A model generated the notes under the pieces. That model saw only the letters and a program-made list of their open reading frames with translations, was not told the origin of the DNA and ran no database searches. From an uncultured Eubacteriales bacterium (GTDB lineage: Bacteria > Bacillota > Clostridia > Lachnospirales > CAG-274), in the NCBI GenBank assembly GCA_905201505.1, contig CAJKOJ010000021.1, positions 1 through 30,613 on the forward strand: 30,613 bases of DNA. The letters run 5' to 3'. The first letter of the stretch is position 1. The number at the start of each line of letters is the position of its first letter. A program made the position numbers and the translations under genes. Below, in pieces: positions 14,298-23,842 of this stretch.

Positions 14298-15281
14298 TTA
14301 GTTTGTACTTTCCTCAATATTGGTTTCGTTTTCTGTACTTTCTTCAGCATTGTTTTCACCTGAAGCACCTGCTGCAGCTTTCTGCATTTTTTCAGTATAT
14401 TCTTCAGCTGTCATATATGAGTCAGTATCCTTTACTTCATCTATCTTGGTCTTTCCTCTGTCGCTAAAGTTTGTTTCAATAGAATAGTTATATGGAATTG
14501 TTGATTCATCATTTACATATTCTGCATTTATTACAAAACCATATCCAATTAAATCTCCGTCATTATTAATATTTGCAATAATATTTGCATACTTTACATG
14601 CATAGCTTCACCATCTGCCATAGTCTGACCTGAAGCCTCCATATTTGTATTCATAGTTGTTTCAAACTTAGCAGGGTCATAGGAAATATAGTATGTTTTG
14701 CCGTTTTTATTTTCAACACAGGCAGCCTTATTTATACTGTCATTATATATACTTAATGAATAAGTATTTACAACAGATAAAAAGTCTTCATACCCCATTT
14801 CCTCTTTTACTTTATCACCGTCATTTGTAATAAAATAAAGGGCGTCTCCCATATATGAACCTGTTACTCTGCTCTTTTCTTCTGTAGGTTTCGCTGAATC
14901 CTCGCCGGTTGTTGTTTCCCCTGCATATTTATATACATTATCAATTACAACACTGCCTTTTTTAACATCTCCGTCTTTTACCAATTTAACAACAGATTCA
15001 TTACTGCTGTTCTGATAATTAGGCTGACCTTCTGTACCCATAACAATTGTATTTTTAACACCAATTGTAATATTATCGTCAGATTCAATAGCTGACATAG
15101 CTTTTGAAAAAGCCTCTGAAGCAACAGAACCTTCAACAACAGCATCATCAGATATATTTGTAAACATATTTTCTGCGTTTACAGCAGTCATATCAACTCC
15201 GCCTTTATTTCCCAATATACTGCATCCGGTAGCTGATACACACATTAAACCTACTAAAACAATTGCAATTTTCTTCTTCAT
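14298..15281 (-). CDS. Secreted lipoprotein of unknown function
   Basis: The 327-aa protein has a signal peptide with a lipobox (positively charged MKKK, hydrophobic core, then SATGC with the lipidated Cys at 20), so it should be anchored on the outer face of the membrane. The body has alternating strand-like segments (VVKLVKDGDVKKGSVVID, YYISYDPAKFETTM, YGFVINAEYV) reminiscent of LolA/LppX-like or DUF6612-type lipoproteins, but I cannot assign a family. The tail from about residue 300 is low-complexity and rich in Glu, Asn, Ser and Thr. It starts 1 base after the recN stop, so it is in the same operon, where spoIVB is normally found. It does not resemble SpoIVB: no PDZ domain or serine-protease motif is visible. 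Confidence 0.75.
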   Translation of the reverse strand: MKKKIAIVLVGLMCVSATGCSILGNKGGVDMTAVNAENMFTNISDDAVVEGSVASEAFSKAMSAIESDDNITIGVKNTIVMGTEGQPNYQNSSNESVVKLVKDGDVKKGSVVIDNVYKYAGETTTGEDSAKPTEEKSRVTGSYMGDALYFITNDGDKVKEEMGYEDFLSVVNTYSLSIYNDSINKAACVENKNGKTYYISYDPAKFETTMNTNMEASGQTMADGEAMHVKYANIIANINNDGDLIGYGFVINAEYVNDESTIPYNYSIETNFSDRGKTKIDEVKDTDSYMTAEEYTEKMQKAAAGASGENNAEESTENETNIEESTN

Positions 15282-15282
15282 T

Positions 15283-16968
15283 TTAATTCTCCTTTAACCT
15301 GTTTGCCATTAATTTCATTTCTTTGGCAGCTTCCAGCGTTGCCTTAGTTATCTCAGCTCCGCCGATAAGCCTAGCTAGTTCATTATACACCTTTTCATCA
15401 TATAATTCAACAATATTTGTTCTTGTTGTTTCATTATTGCTGCTTTTTTCAATTAAATAATTATTATCAGCCATAGCTGCAATCTGTGGAAGGTGTGTTA
15501 TACAAAGTATTTGATGCTTTTTTGCCACTCTCAGCATTTTTTCAGCAACCTTTTGGGCAGTTCTTCCGCTTATGCCTGTGTCTATTTCATCAAACACAAA
15601 TGTGTCTATATTATCTACATCAGCCAATATATTTTTAAGAGCAAGCATAACCCTGCTCATCTCACCGCCTGAGGCAATTTTGCTAAGCGGCTTAAGTTTT
15701 TCACCTTTATTCGCCGATATAAGAAATTCCACACTATCAAAACCACTTTCATCAAAGCCCTCTTTTTCAGTAATATGTATTTTAAAATCAGCATTTTCCA
15801 TACTTAAATCCTTAAGTATATCAACTATTTTCTTTTCGGCGTCCTTTGCTGTATTTTTTCTTATTTCTGATACTTCACAACATAATTTTCGTATCTTATT
15901 TTCAAGCACTTTCTTCTTTTCAGAATATTCCAAAGCCAAAGCTTCGCTGTTTTCTATCAAACTAAGTTTTTCTGATACTTTATCCAGATATGCCATTATT
16001 TTTTCAATAGAATTTCCGTATTTATTCTTTAATTCAAATATTGTTTGCAGCCTTTCTTCAACTGCGTTAAGTTCTTCAGGGTCATTTTCCATATTGTCTT
16101 CATATATTCTTATTGTTTTTACAACATCCTCAACTATTGCATAAGCGTCGTTTAATGCTTCAAGTGTTTCCGCCTGGCTTTCATCAATATCGGCTAAGTC
16201 ACTTAAATTATCAATTGCACCGCCTATACTGTCAATTGCAGAATTTTCATTTCTATATAATAAATTAAGACATTCACTTACATATTCCTGAATTTTAACA
16301 CTGTTTAAAAGAATATTTCTTCTTTCTGATAGTTCTTCATCTTCACCGGATTTTAATTCTGCCTTTTCAATTTCATTTATCTGATATCTGTAAAGTTCAA
16401 CTTTATCTTGAATATCCTTATCATTAATATCAATTTCCTTTAATTTTCTTGAACAATTTTTATACTCGTCATAAAGTTCTTTAAGATAATCAAGTTTACT
16501 GTAGAGTTCATTGCCGCATAACCTGTCAAGCATCACTATATGACTTTTAGGATTTAACAAAGACTGATGGTCATGCTGACCATGTATATCAACCAAAAAA
16601 GAAGATATTTCTCTCACCATAGAAACAGTTGCTGTCTTTCCGTTTATTTTGCAATAAGATTTACCGTTTATATTAAAAGTTCTTTTAATAAGAACATAGT
16701 TATCCTCGCTTAATTCCACATCAAAGTTTTCAAGTTCTTTTTTCAACTCATTATCTTCAACATATATAAGAGCTGAAACTTCAGTCGTATCACAACCGGT
16801 TTTAATAATATCCTTGTCAGCTTTACCTCCAAGCACAAAATTAAGAGACCCTATTATAATTGACTTACCGGCACCGGTTTCTCCGCTTAACACATTTAAG
16901 CCTTCGCCAAAATCAACTTCAAGCTCATCTATTAATGCAAAATTATTTACATAAAGTTTTTCAAGCAT
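15283..16968 (-). CDS. recN: DNA repair protein RecN
   Basis: This SMC-like ATPase acts early in double-strand-break repair. It has 561 aa, a normal length. Walker A is GETGAGKS at 29-36. Long coiled-coil arms fill about 160-370. The ABC signature ASGGEMSRV and Walker B VFDEIDTGISG lie in the last quarter, followed by the H-loop region CITHLPQIAA. In Firmicutes recN is usually followed by spoIVB and spo0A, which are not here. Confidence 0.96.
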   Translation of the reverse strand: MLEKLYVNNFALIDELEVDFGEGLNVLSGETGAGKSIIIGSLNFVLGGKADKDIIKTGCDTTEVSALIYVEDNELKKELENFDVELSEDNYVLIKRTFNINGKSYCKINGKTATVSMVREISSFLVDIHGQHDHQSLLNPKSHIVMLDRLCGNELYSKLDYLKELYDEYKNCSRKLKEIDINDKDIQDKVELYRYQINEIEKAELKSGEDEELSERRNILLNSVKIQEYVSECLNLLYRNENSAIDSIGGAIDNLSDLADIDESQAETLEALNDAYAIVEDVVKTIRIYEDNMENDPEELNAVEERLQTIFELKNKYGNSIEKIMAYLDKVSEKLSLIENSEALALEYSEKKKVLENKIRKLCCEVSEIRKNTAKDAEKKIVDILKDLSMENADFKIHITEKEGFDESGFDSVEFLISANKGEKLKPLSKIASGGEMSRVMLALKNILADVDNIDTFVFDEIDTGISGRTAQKVAEKMLRVAKKHQILCITHLPQIAAMADNNYLIEKSSNNETTRTNIVELYDEKVYNELARLIGGAEITKATLEAAKEMKLMANRLKEN

Positions 16969-17017
16969 AGTTCCTCCCGTTTAAGTAAGTTATATCTAAA
17001 TTACATTATTCTGAATT

Positions 17018-17473
17018 TTAATTTTTGCTTATATTTTCTCTAAGCCTTTCAATCAGTTTAACAGCTTTTGACTCATTTTTTACAACACTGAATATTGTAT
17101 CATCTCCTGCTATAGTACCTATAATTTCTGTATTTTCCATAGCATCAAGAGCAGCTGCAACAGCCATAGCCATTCCTGTAAGAGTTTTTATTACAATTAT
17201 ATTCTGTGCAAAATCAATTGATGTAACACCGTCTTTAAATACCCTTTTAAGTCTTTCTCCTATTTCGCCTTCATCATTTGATATTGCAGCATATTTTTGC
17301 CTGCCTGCACCAACAGACACTTTTGTAAGCCTTAACTCTCTTATATCCCTTGATACAGTTGCTTGAGTAACATTAAAGCCTGCTTCATTTAATTTTTCAG
17401 CCAACGCTTCTTGTGTATCAATTTCATTATCACGTATAATCTCCAGTATTTTTGACTGTCTTTTTACTTTCAT
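17018..17473 (-). CDS. argR: Arginine repressor
   Basis: ArgR is an arginine-responsive hexameric repressor of arginine biosynthesis and activator of catabolism. The winged-helix DNA-binding domain (about 1-70) has NVTQATVSRDIRELRL, and the C-terminal oligomerisation and arginine-binding domain includes ALDAMENTEIIGTIAGDDTIF. I chose the ATG at 17473 (151 aa) because GGAG lies 6 bases upstream; an in-frame ATG at 17491 would add six residues without a comparable site. It lies between nadK and recN, the normal clostridial arrangement. Confidence 0.95.
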   Translation of the reverse strand: MKVKRQSKILEIIRDNEIDTQEALAEKLNEAGFNVTQATVSRDIRELRLTKVSVGAGRQKYAAISNDEGEIGERLKRVFKDGVTSIDFAQNIIVIKTLTGMAMAVAAALDAMENTEIIGTIAGDDTIFSVVKNESKAVKLIERLRENISKN

Positions 17474-17533
17474 AACCCACTCCATCTGCACATCTTAACA
17501 CCAAATTAAAATGAACATTTCATTTAATCAAAT

Positions 17534-18391
17534 CTATATTCTCACATCAACCATCTTTCTTCTCAGTATATCAAAGAACGATAAATTTGTTGTTTTTATA
17601 ATATCTGTATGATACTTGGATTTTCTGATTATAACCGTATCTCCGCTTTTCACCCTATCACCGCTTTGACCGTCAATTGTGACCTGAGTATTGCTGTAAT
17701 CACCGGCAACCTTTATTTTAATAACATCATCACCTGATACAACAATAGGTCTTGCATATAAAGCATGGGGACAAATATGAGTAATTGTCATAAGTTCTGT
17801 ATTAGTATTGAGAATAGGTCCTCCTGCTGACAAATTATATGCTGTTGAACCTGTAGGTGTAGATACAATTATTCCATCTGCTCTGAAAGTATTTATATAC
17901 TCATCATTTACTTCAACACTCAGCGAAATCATTCTGGAAAAATTTGTATTGCTTACACATACTTCATTTAATGCAAGCTGTGTATCGTGACTGACGCAGC
18001 CTCTTTCAATATGTGCTTCAAGCATCATTCTTTTTTCTATCTTATAGTTTCCTTCAAGTACCTTTTCAATTGCAGTCTTGGCATCATCCTTTTCAACATC
18101 AGCAAGATATCCCAGCGTACCAAAATTTATTCCCAATATGGGAGTTTTATACTGTGCCGCACGCCGTGCAACCCTCAAAATTGTTCCGTCTCCGCCAAGC
18201 ACTACAACAAAATCTGCTTTTTCATATATTTCATCAGTACTTGACATGGGTATTCCTCTGCCTATTTTTATACTGAGCGAAGAATTAAGAAGTACTTCAC
18301 AGCCTTTTTCCTCTGCCCAAGAAGTTAGATCTTCCGTATGAATAAGCTCAGGATCCTTGTCAATATTTGTTATGATACCTATCCTTTTCAT
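17534..18391 (-). CDS. nadK: NAD kinase
   Basis: The enzyme phosphorylates NAD+ to NADP+ in the cytoplasm. It has 285 aa with the family signatures GGDGT (66-70) and TPTGSTAYNLSAGG (about 178-191). No His-kinase or other extra domain is fused. It begins 13 bases after the tlyA stop, within the housekeeping operon. Confidence 0.95.
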   Translation of the reverse strand: MKRIGIITNIDKDPELIHTEDLTSWAEEKGCEVLLNSSLSIKIGRGIPMSSTDEIYEKADFVVVLGGDGTILRVARRAAQYKTPILGINFGTLGYLADVEKDDAKTAIEKVLEGNYKIEKRMMLEAHIERGCVSHDTQLALNEVCVSNTNFSRMISLSVEVNDEYINTFRADGIIVSTPTGSTAYNLSAGGPILNTNTELMTITHICPHALYARPIVVSGDDVIKIKVAGDYSNTQVTIDGQSGDRVKSGDTVIIRKSKYHTDIIKTTNLSFFDILRRKMVDVRI

Positions 18392-18404
18392 TTAATCACC
18401 TGTT

Positions 18405-19190
18405 TTAAAAATTGTCAAATGCTGTATCAACTACACTGTCTATATCCTGCTGTTTAACAAGGTTGTCAGCCTTTTTGCATATATAAATAAGGTATTCAAT
18501 ATTTCCGTCTCCGCCTTGTATAGGTGAAAAAGTAATACCTTTTACATACAAATTATTATCATTTGCACTGCTTATTATATCCCTTATTACTTTTTTATGT
18601 ACCTTGGGATTTTTAACTATACCATTTTTTGATAAATTTTCTCTTCCTGCTTCAAACTGTGGCTTAATCAGAAAGACACCTTTTCCGTCTTCCTTCATAA
18701 GTTCACACACCTTAGGGAATATTTTTTTTAAAGATATAAAAGAAACGTCACATCCTATAAAATCAGCTTGTTCAATTTCTGCATTTCTTATATCCGTATT
18801 CTCCATAGAAATTACCCTTTTATCACTTTTTAGTATATTATCAAGCTGATTGCTTCCCACATCTACAGCATACACCATTTCAGCACCTTCACGGAGCATA
18901 CAGTCAGTAAATCCGCCTGTTGATGAGCCAATATCAATGCAAATCCCCTTTATATCTATTTTAAAGGCTTTCACAGCCTTTTCAAGCTTATATCCGCCTC
19001 TGCCCACATATTTAAGTACATCTTCTGTACTTTCTACAGATACCCTGTCAATCTCAGACACCTTGCTTGAAGGCTTAACAGCAATTTTATTATTAACCAG
19101 AACACAGCCTGTCTGTATCAGTTCCTGTGCTTTCTGCCTGGATATATTCATAATTTCCTTAACATAAATATCCAGTCTCTTTTCAGCCAT
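18405..19190 (-). CDS. tlyA: TlyA-family rRNA 2'-O-methyltransferase
   Basis: The 261-aa protein combines an N-terminal S4 RNA-binding domain (about 1-60: RLDIYVKEIMNISRQKAQELIQTG) with an FtsJ-like methyltransferase domain. DIGSSTGGFTD at 86-96 is the SAM-binding motif, and YAVDVGSNQ and the KPQFE segment follow. Family members methylate 16S and/or 23S rRNA at cytidine 2'-OH; the Firmicute version (YqxC) has also been called a putative haemolysin, which is probably a misnomer. Its start overlaps the dxs stop by 8 bases. Confidence 0.93.
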   Translation of the reverse strand: MAEKRLDIYVKEIMNISRQKAQELIQTGCVLVNNKIAVKPSSKVSEIDRVSVESTEDVLKYVGRGGYKLEKAVKAFKIDIKGICIDIGSSTGGFTDCMLREGAEMVYAVDVGSNQLDNILKSDKRVISMENTDIRNAEIEQADFIGCDVSFISLKKIFPKVCELMKEDGKGVFLIKPQFEAGRENLSKNGIVKNPKVHKKVIRDIISSANDNNLYVKGITFSPIQGGDGNIEYLIYICKKADNLVKQQDIDSVVDTAFDNF

Positions 19191-21063
19191 TATTCTTATC
19201 TCCGATTATCTGTATAATTTTATGAAGCATTTTTTCAGCAGACATTCCATATCTATCAAAAAGCAATGCTCTGTTTCCGTGTTCAACATACATATCAGGG
19301 AAAGCAAAATTAAATATTGTATTTTCTTTCAGTCCGTATTCACACAAACGCTGTGATAAAAGACAGCCAAATCCGCCTGAATATATATTATCCTCCATTG
19401 TAAATATATACTTATAATTTTCAGCTAAATCCTCTATCATATCTTTGTCTATAGGTGATGCAAACCTAGCATTTATCAAAGTAGGATTATATCCTCTTTC
19501 AATTAAGCCAAAGTAAACATCAGCTGCTTCGTCCATCATAGCACCATAACTTACAACAGCAATTTTTTCACCTTCATATATATATTCTGCTTTTCCATAT
19601 TCAACAGAATTTTCTGCAGCTATCATAATTTCAGAAGCCTCGCCTCTAGGATACCTTATAGCAACCGGTCCGCTTAAATTAACAGCAAATTCAAGCATAT
19701 TTTCAAATTCAGTCTTGTTTTTAGGTGCCATAACAGTAAGGTTTGGTATATGTGCAAGATAAGATATATCATATATTCCCTGATGAGTTTCACCATCATC
19801 ACCTACTATTCCTGCCCTGTCAATTGCAAATATAACATGAAGATTTTGTATGCAGACATCATGAATAATCTGGTCATATCCTCTCTGTAAGAAAGTAGAA
19901 TACACAGCAAAGACAGGAATATACCCTCCCTTTGCAAGTCCGGAAGCAAATGTAACAGCATATTCTTCAGCAATTCCCACATCAAAAAATCTCTTTGGAT
20001 AGAGATTTGCAAACTTGCTTAAACCTGTTCCCATAGGCATAGCTGCTGTTATTGCACATATTTTCTTATTTCTCGCAGCCATTTCAAGCATTTTTCTGCC
20101 GAATACATCAGAGTATGTTTCCTTTTTATTGTAATCAGGAACAACTCCAACCTTAGCGTCAAATTTACTTACACCGTGATATATACTAGGCATAATTTCA
20201 GCAGGCTCATATCCTTTACCCTTTTTTGTAATTACATGTATTAAAACAGGAATATCAACTTTTTTTGCCTTATTCAGCACATTTACCATTCTTTTAATAT
20301 CATGTCCGTCAATTGGTCCCACATATTTAATTCCCAAGTGTTCAAACATACTGTTCTCAGGCATAATTGCATTTTTTAGTGTACCTTTGCTTCTGTAAAG
20401 GAGATTATAAATTTGTTCTCCTCCCACAGGAAGATTTTTAAGGCTTTTCTGAAGTCCTGATTTTGCATTCATATATTTCTGAGTAAGTATAAGTTCACTT
20501 AAATACTTGCTCATAGCTCCAACATTTTCAGATATGGACATTTGATTGTCATTTAATATTATAATGAGTTTTGTGTGATCCCTTCCTACATTATTAAGTG
20601 CTTCATAAGAAAGGCCTCCTGTCATTGCACCATCGCCGATTACTGAAACCACATTGTAACTATGCCCTGTTAAATCACGAGCTTTTGCAAGCCCAATAGC
20701 AGCAGCAATAGATGTTGAGCTGTGACCGGTATTAAAAGCATCGTATTTACTTTCATTTGTTTTAGGAAATCCGCTTAACCCATCAAGTTTTCTCAATGTA
20801 TCAAACTCTTCCTTACGCCCCGTAAGTATTTTATGAGTATATGCCTGGTGTCCCACATCCCAGACAAACTTATCCCTCGGACAGCAAAAACAATAGTGCA
20901 TTGCAATTGTCAAATCAACAACACCCAAGTTTGAAGCTAAATGCCCCCCTGTCTGAGAAACAGTGTTTATAAGAAATTCTCTTATTTCCTTTGCCAAAAT
21001 ATCAAGTTTATCAATACTTAGTTTTTTAATATCTTCTGGAGAATTTATTTTTTCCAAATACAC
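19183..21063 (-). CDS. dxs: 1-deoxy-D-xylulose-5-phosphate synthase
   Basis: This thiamine-diphosphate enzyme condenses pyruvate and glyceraldehyde-3-phosphate to DXP, entering the MEP isoprenoid pathway. It has 626 aa. GGHLASNLG (39-47), GDGAMTGG (143-150) with NDN (171-173) for ThDP and Mg2+ binding, and the central AEEYAVTFASG segment with the catalytic Glu are visible. The start is GTG at 21063 after AGAGGG. It is the partner in pathway of ispA, two genes upstream in the operon. Confidence 0.96.
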   Translation of the reverse strand: MYLEKINSPEDIKKLSIDKLDILAKEIREFLINTVSQTGGHLASNLGVVDLTIAMHYCFCCPRDKFVWDVGHQAYTHKILTGRKEEFDTLRKLDGLSGFPKTNESKYDAFNTGHSSTSIAAAIGLAKARDLTGHSYNVVSVIGDGAMTGGLSYEALNNVGRDHTKLIIILNDNQMSISENVGAMSKYLSELILTQKYMNAKSGLQKSLKNLPVGGEQIYNLLYRSKGTLKNAIMPENSMFEHLGIKYVGPIDGHDIKRMVNVLNKAKKVDIPVLIHVITKKGKGYEPAEIMPSIYHGVSKFDAKVGVVPDYNKKETYSDVFGRKMLEMAARNKKICAITAAMPMGTGLSKFANLYPKRFFDVGIAEEYAVTFASGLAKGGYIPVFAVYSTFLQRGYDQIIHDVCIQNLHVIFAIDRAGIVGDDGETHQGIYDISYLAHIPNLTVMAPKNKTEFENMLEFAVNLSGPVAIRYPRGEASEIMIAAENSVEYGKAEYIYEGEKIAVVSYGAMMDEAADVYFGLIERGYNPTLINARFASPIDKDMIEDLAENYKYIFTMEDNIYSGGFGCLLSQRLCEYGLKENTIFNFAFPDMYVEHGNRALLFDRYGMSAEKMLHKIIQIIGDKNNG

Positions 21064-21079
21064 ATTAATCCCTCTTTTA

Positions 21080-21523
21080 CTAGAGCATCCAATAGCATAT
21101 ATATGCTATAGCTATGCCCAGAATTGCACCTGCTCCTACCTGAACAGGAGTATGCCCTAAAAGTTCCTTAAGTTTTTCATCAATTTTAATATTTAAGCTG
21201 TCCATCAACCTATTTATAATAACTGCATGAGATCCTGCCTGACGTCTAACTCCGGCAGCATCATACATAACTACAATAGCCAGAACAAAGGTAATTGCAA
21301 ACAATGAAGAATTAAATCCCTCATAAAGCCCCATGCTTGTTGCCAAAGAACATACAAAAGAACTATGTGAGCTAGGCATACCGCCTGAAGAAAACATAAG
21401 TTCCCAGTCAACCTTTCCTGTTGCTGCAAGATCCAGTATGATCTTTATAATCTGAGCTACAGCCCACGCAATAATTGAAACAAAAATAATTTTATTGTTT
21501 AATAACTCTTGAATATATGTCAT
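21080..21523 (-). CDS. Divergent PAP2-family (DUF212) membrane protein
   Basis: The 147-aa membrane protein of the YuiD type has GGMPSSHSS (47-55) and YDAAGVRRQAG (87-97), the remnants of the PAP2 phosphatase motifs that define the divergent PAP2 family. There are about four hydrophobic segments. Its substrate is unknown. Because it lies between ispA and dxs, a role with polyprenyl phosphates is a reasonable guess, not shown. It starts 10 bases after the ispA stop. Confidence 0.9.
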   Translation of the reverse strand: MTYIQELLNNKIIFVSIIAWAVAQIIKIILDLAATGKVDWELMFSSGGMPSSHSSFVCSLATSMGLYEGFNSSLFAITFVLAIVVMYDAAGVRRQAGSHAVIINRLMDSLNIKIDEKLKELLGHTPVQVGAGAILGIAIAYICYWML

Positions 21524-21533
21524 ATAACCAGTC

Positions 21534-22409
21534 CTATTTATCTCTATTCATAAGGCTTTCAGCATACCACGCAAGGAAGTCTGCCTTTTCGCCCATTTCT
21601 TTTATCATTTTGACTGCACCTATTGAAAGTGTTTCACAGTCCTGTTGTGCATTATCCAGACCATATAATGATACATAGGTTTGTTTTTCATTTTTAATAT
21701 CACTTAATACAGGTTTACCAAGCACCTCTGTTGTACTTGTTACATCCAGAATATCATCTTTGATCTGAAAAGCCATACCCATATTATAACCTATTTTTTC
21801 AAAATTTCTCACAGTATCGTCATCAGCACCGCCAATAATAGCTCCTGACATAAGTGCAGCCTTTATTAATCCACCTGTTTTATTATCATGAATAAACATC
21901 AAAGTTTTATCGTCTATTTTTTTCCCTTCTGATTCTACATCCACAACCTGACCTACAAGCATACCCTCGCTGCCGCTGTAATTTGCAATAATCTTTGCAG
22001 CTCTTGCAAATTCAGCATTATTGCAACATACAGCTTCCAACATTACTTCAAATGAATATGTAAGCAGTCCGTCACCGGCAAGAATTGCAAGAGCCTCGTC
22101 AAACTGCTTATGACAAGTAGGTTTACCTCTTCTGAAATCATCATTATCCATTGCCGGTAAATCATCATGTATCAATGAATATGTGTGTATCATTTCAAGA
22201 GCACAGGCAAAAGGTAATGCTTCGTCTATATTACCGCCTGCTGCCTCACAAGCTGAAAGTAAAAGAACAGGACGAATTCTTTTGCCCCCTGCAAAAATAC
22301 TGTAATTCATTGCCTCATATAATCTTTGAGGATACTTGGGTCTAAGATATTTTTCCAATGTCTTATTTATAAGATCAATTCTTTCATTAAGTTTGCATTT
22401 ATAGTCCAT
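21534..22409 (-). CDS. ispA: Farnesyl/geranylgeranyl diphosphate synthase
   Basis: This trans-prenyltransferase elongates allylic diphosphates with isopentenyl diphosphate. It has 291 aa, with GGKRIRP (41-47), the first Asp-rich motif DDLPAMDND (82-90) and the second QIKDDILD (215-222). The residues just before the first motif, TYSLIH, are the usual chain-length region of bacterial FPP synthases, so C15 is likely but C20 cannot be excluded. Its ATG shares one base with the xseB stop (TAATG), so translation is coupled. Confidence 0.94.
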   Translation of the reverse strand: MDYKCKLNERIDLINKTLEKYLRPKYPQRLYEAMNYSIFAGGKRIRPVLLLSACEAAGGNIDEALPFACALEMIHTYSLIHDDLPAMDNDDFRRGKPTCHKQFDEALAILAGDGLLTYSFEVMLEAVCCNNAEFARAAKIIANYSGSEGMLVGQVVDVESEGKKIDDKTLMFIHDNKTGGLIKAALMSGAIIGGADDDTVRNFEKIGYNMGMAFQIKDDILDVTSTTEVLGKPVLSDIKNEKQTYVSLYGLDNAQQDCETLSIGAVKMIKEMGEKADFLAWYAESLMNRDK

Positions 22410-22651
22410 TATTCTTCTCCTATATTAAAATTTTTCTTACTAAATACACCCTCTGCATTTTCCCTCAGTTCCGTCACCTGCTGTTCAGCTTTGTTTAAGA
22501 TTTCAGAGCAGTATACAGACAACTCTACCCCTTCTTTATATAACTTAACAGAAGCCTCAAGCCCCGTTTCATTGTTTTCCATCTGTTCAGCTATTTCCTC
22601 AAGTCTGTTCAATGCCTCTTCAAAACTTTTCTTCTTTGCCAAATTACTCAC
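22409..22651 (-). CDS. xseB: Exodeoxyribonuclease VII small subunit
   Basis: This is the small helical subunit of the ssDNA-degrading exonuclease VII; several copies coat the XseA arms. The 80-aa sequence has the conserved SFEEALNRLEEIAEQMENNETGLE. The start is uncertain: GTG at 22651 overlaps xseA by 8 bases but is itself part of AGGTG. A TTG at 22642, 6 bases after that site, would give MAKKKSFEEAL, which is how the family usually begins. I list the longer form. Confidence 0.92.
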   Translation of the reverse strand: MSNLAKKKSFEEALNRLEEIAEQMENNETGLEASVKLYKEGVELSVYCSEILNKAEQQVTELRENAEGVFSKKNFNIGEE

Positions 22652-23840
22652 CTACCTCTGTAATCTTTGCTTTAATACTGCCTTTATTAAACCTAACAAT
22701 TATATTGTCATCTACATTAACGTCTTCCGCATCTTTTAATATGCTTCCTTTTTCATCATAAACAAGAGCATAACCCTTTTTTAATATGTTAAGGGGTGAC
22801 TTGTTTTCAATATTATCAAGACAGTTTTTAAGCAAAAGCCTGTTACAATTTATATCATTATTCAATATATTTTCTATTTTGTTATATATTTCAGATACAT
22901 ATATCTGACTGTCAAATACTCTGCTGCTAAAGTTTTTAAATCCATAATTATTTATACAATATCTGTATTTTGCAATATTGTCATACAACTTACTATCAGC
23001 ACACTTTGTAATTCTTCCGTAAAGATTTATTACTCTTTCATTTATTGCATTACCCTCGGGCACAGCAATTTCCGCTGCTGCCGACGGTGTCGGAGCCCTC
23101 ATATCTGATATAAAGTCCGCAATCGTAAAATCTGTTTCATGCCCCACAGCAGATATTATAGGGATTTCTGAATTAAATATTGCCCTTGCTACAATTTCTT
23201 CATTAAATGCCCATAAATCTTCAATTGAGCCTCCGCCTCTGCCAAGAATAATTGTATCTGCCTTACCCCATCGATTGACCATATCTATTGCCCTTACAAT
23301 GTCAGGTGCAGCATTTTCTCCCTGTACAAGCACAGGCACAATTACAATTTCAACATTTGGATTTCTTCTGCCTGTAACATTTATTATATCTCTCACGGCA
23401 GCACCTGTAGGTGAAGTTATAACAGCAACAGTTTTAGGCATTTTGGGAATAGGCTTTTTGTACTTATCATCAAATACGCCTGACCTTTCAAGTCTTTGTT
23501 TCAACTGTTCATAAGCAAGATAAAGAGCACCTACCCCTGCCGGTTCCATTCCGTTTACATATAGCTGATACTGACCTGTCTTTTCATACAGAGAAATATA
23601 GCCTCTTGCCACAACTTTCATACCGTTTTCCGGCAAAAACTTAATTCTTTCAGCATAGCTTCTGAACATAACTGCATTAATTGCAGCTCCGCTGTCTTTT
23701 AATGTAAAGTACATATGTCCGCTGCTGTGTGCCTTAAAATTTGATATTTCCCCTTCCAAATATATATCAGTCAGAAATATATCATTTTCAAGTATTTTTT
23801 TTATATATCCATTAATTTGGGATACTGTATAAACCTTCAT
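22644..23840 (-). CDS. xseA: Exodeoxyribonuclease VII large subunit
   Basis: This is the catalytic subunit of exonuclease VII. The 398-aa protein has an N-terminal OB-fold domain (about 1-100: YLEGEISNFKAHSSGHMYFTLKD), the nuclease core with VAVITSPTGAAVRDI, then GRGGGSIEDLWAFNEE and SAVGHETDFTIADFISDMRAPTPSAAAE, and a C-terminal coiled-coil arm. Its length is slightly below that of the E. coli protein but normal for Clostridia. It starts 2 bases after the nusB stop. Confidence 0.96.
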   Translation of the reverse strand: MKVYTVSQINGYIKKILENDIFLTDIYLEGEISNFKAHSSGHMYFTLKDSGAAINAVMFRSYAERIKFLPENGMKVVARGYISLYEKTGQYQLYVNGMEPAGVGALYLAYEQLKQRLERSGVFDDKYKKPIPKMPKTVAVITSPTGAAVRDIINVTGRRNPNVEIVIVPVLVQGENAAPDIVRAIDMVNRWGKADTIILGRGGGSIEDLWAFNEEIVARAIFNSEIPIISAVGHETDFTIADFISDMRAPTPSAAAEIAVPEGNAINERVINLYGRITKCADSKLYDNIAKYRYCINNYGFKNFSSRVFDSQIYVSEIYNKIENILNNDINCNRLLLKNCLDNIENKSPLNILKKGYALVYDEKGSILKDAEDVNVDDNIIVRFNKGSIKAKITEVGE

Positions 23841-23842
23841 TC

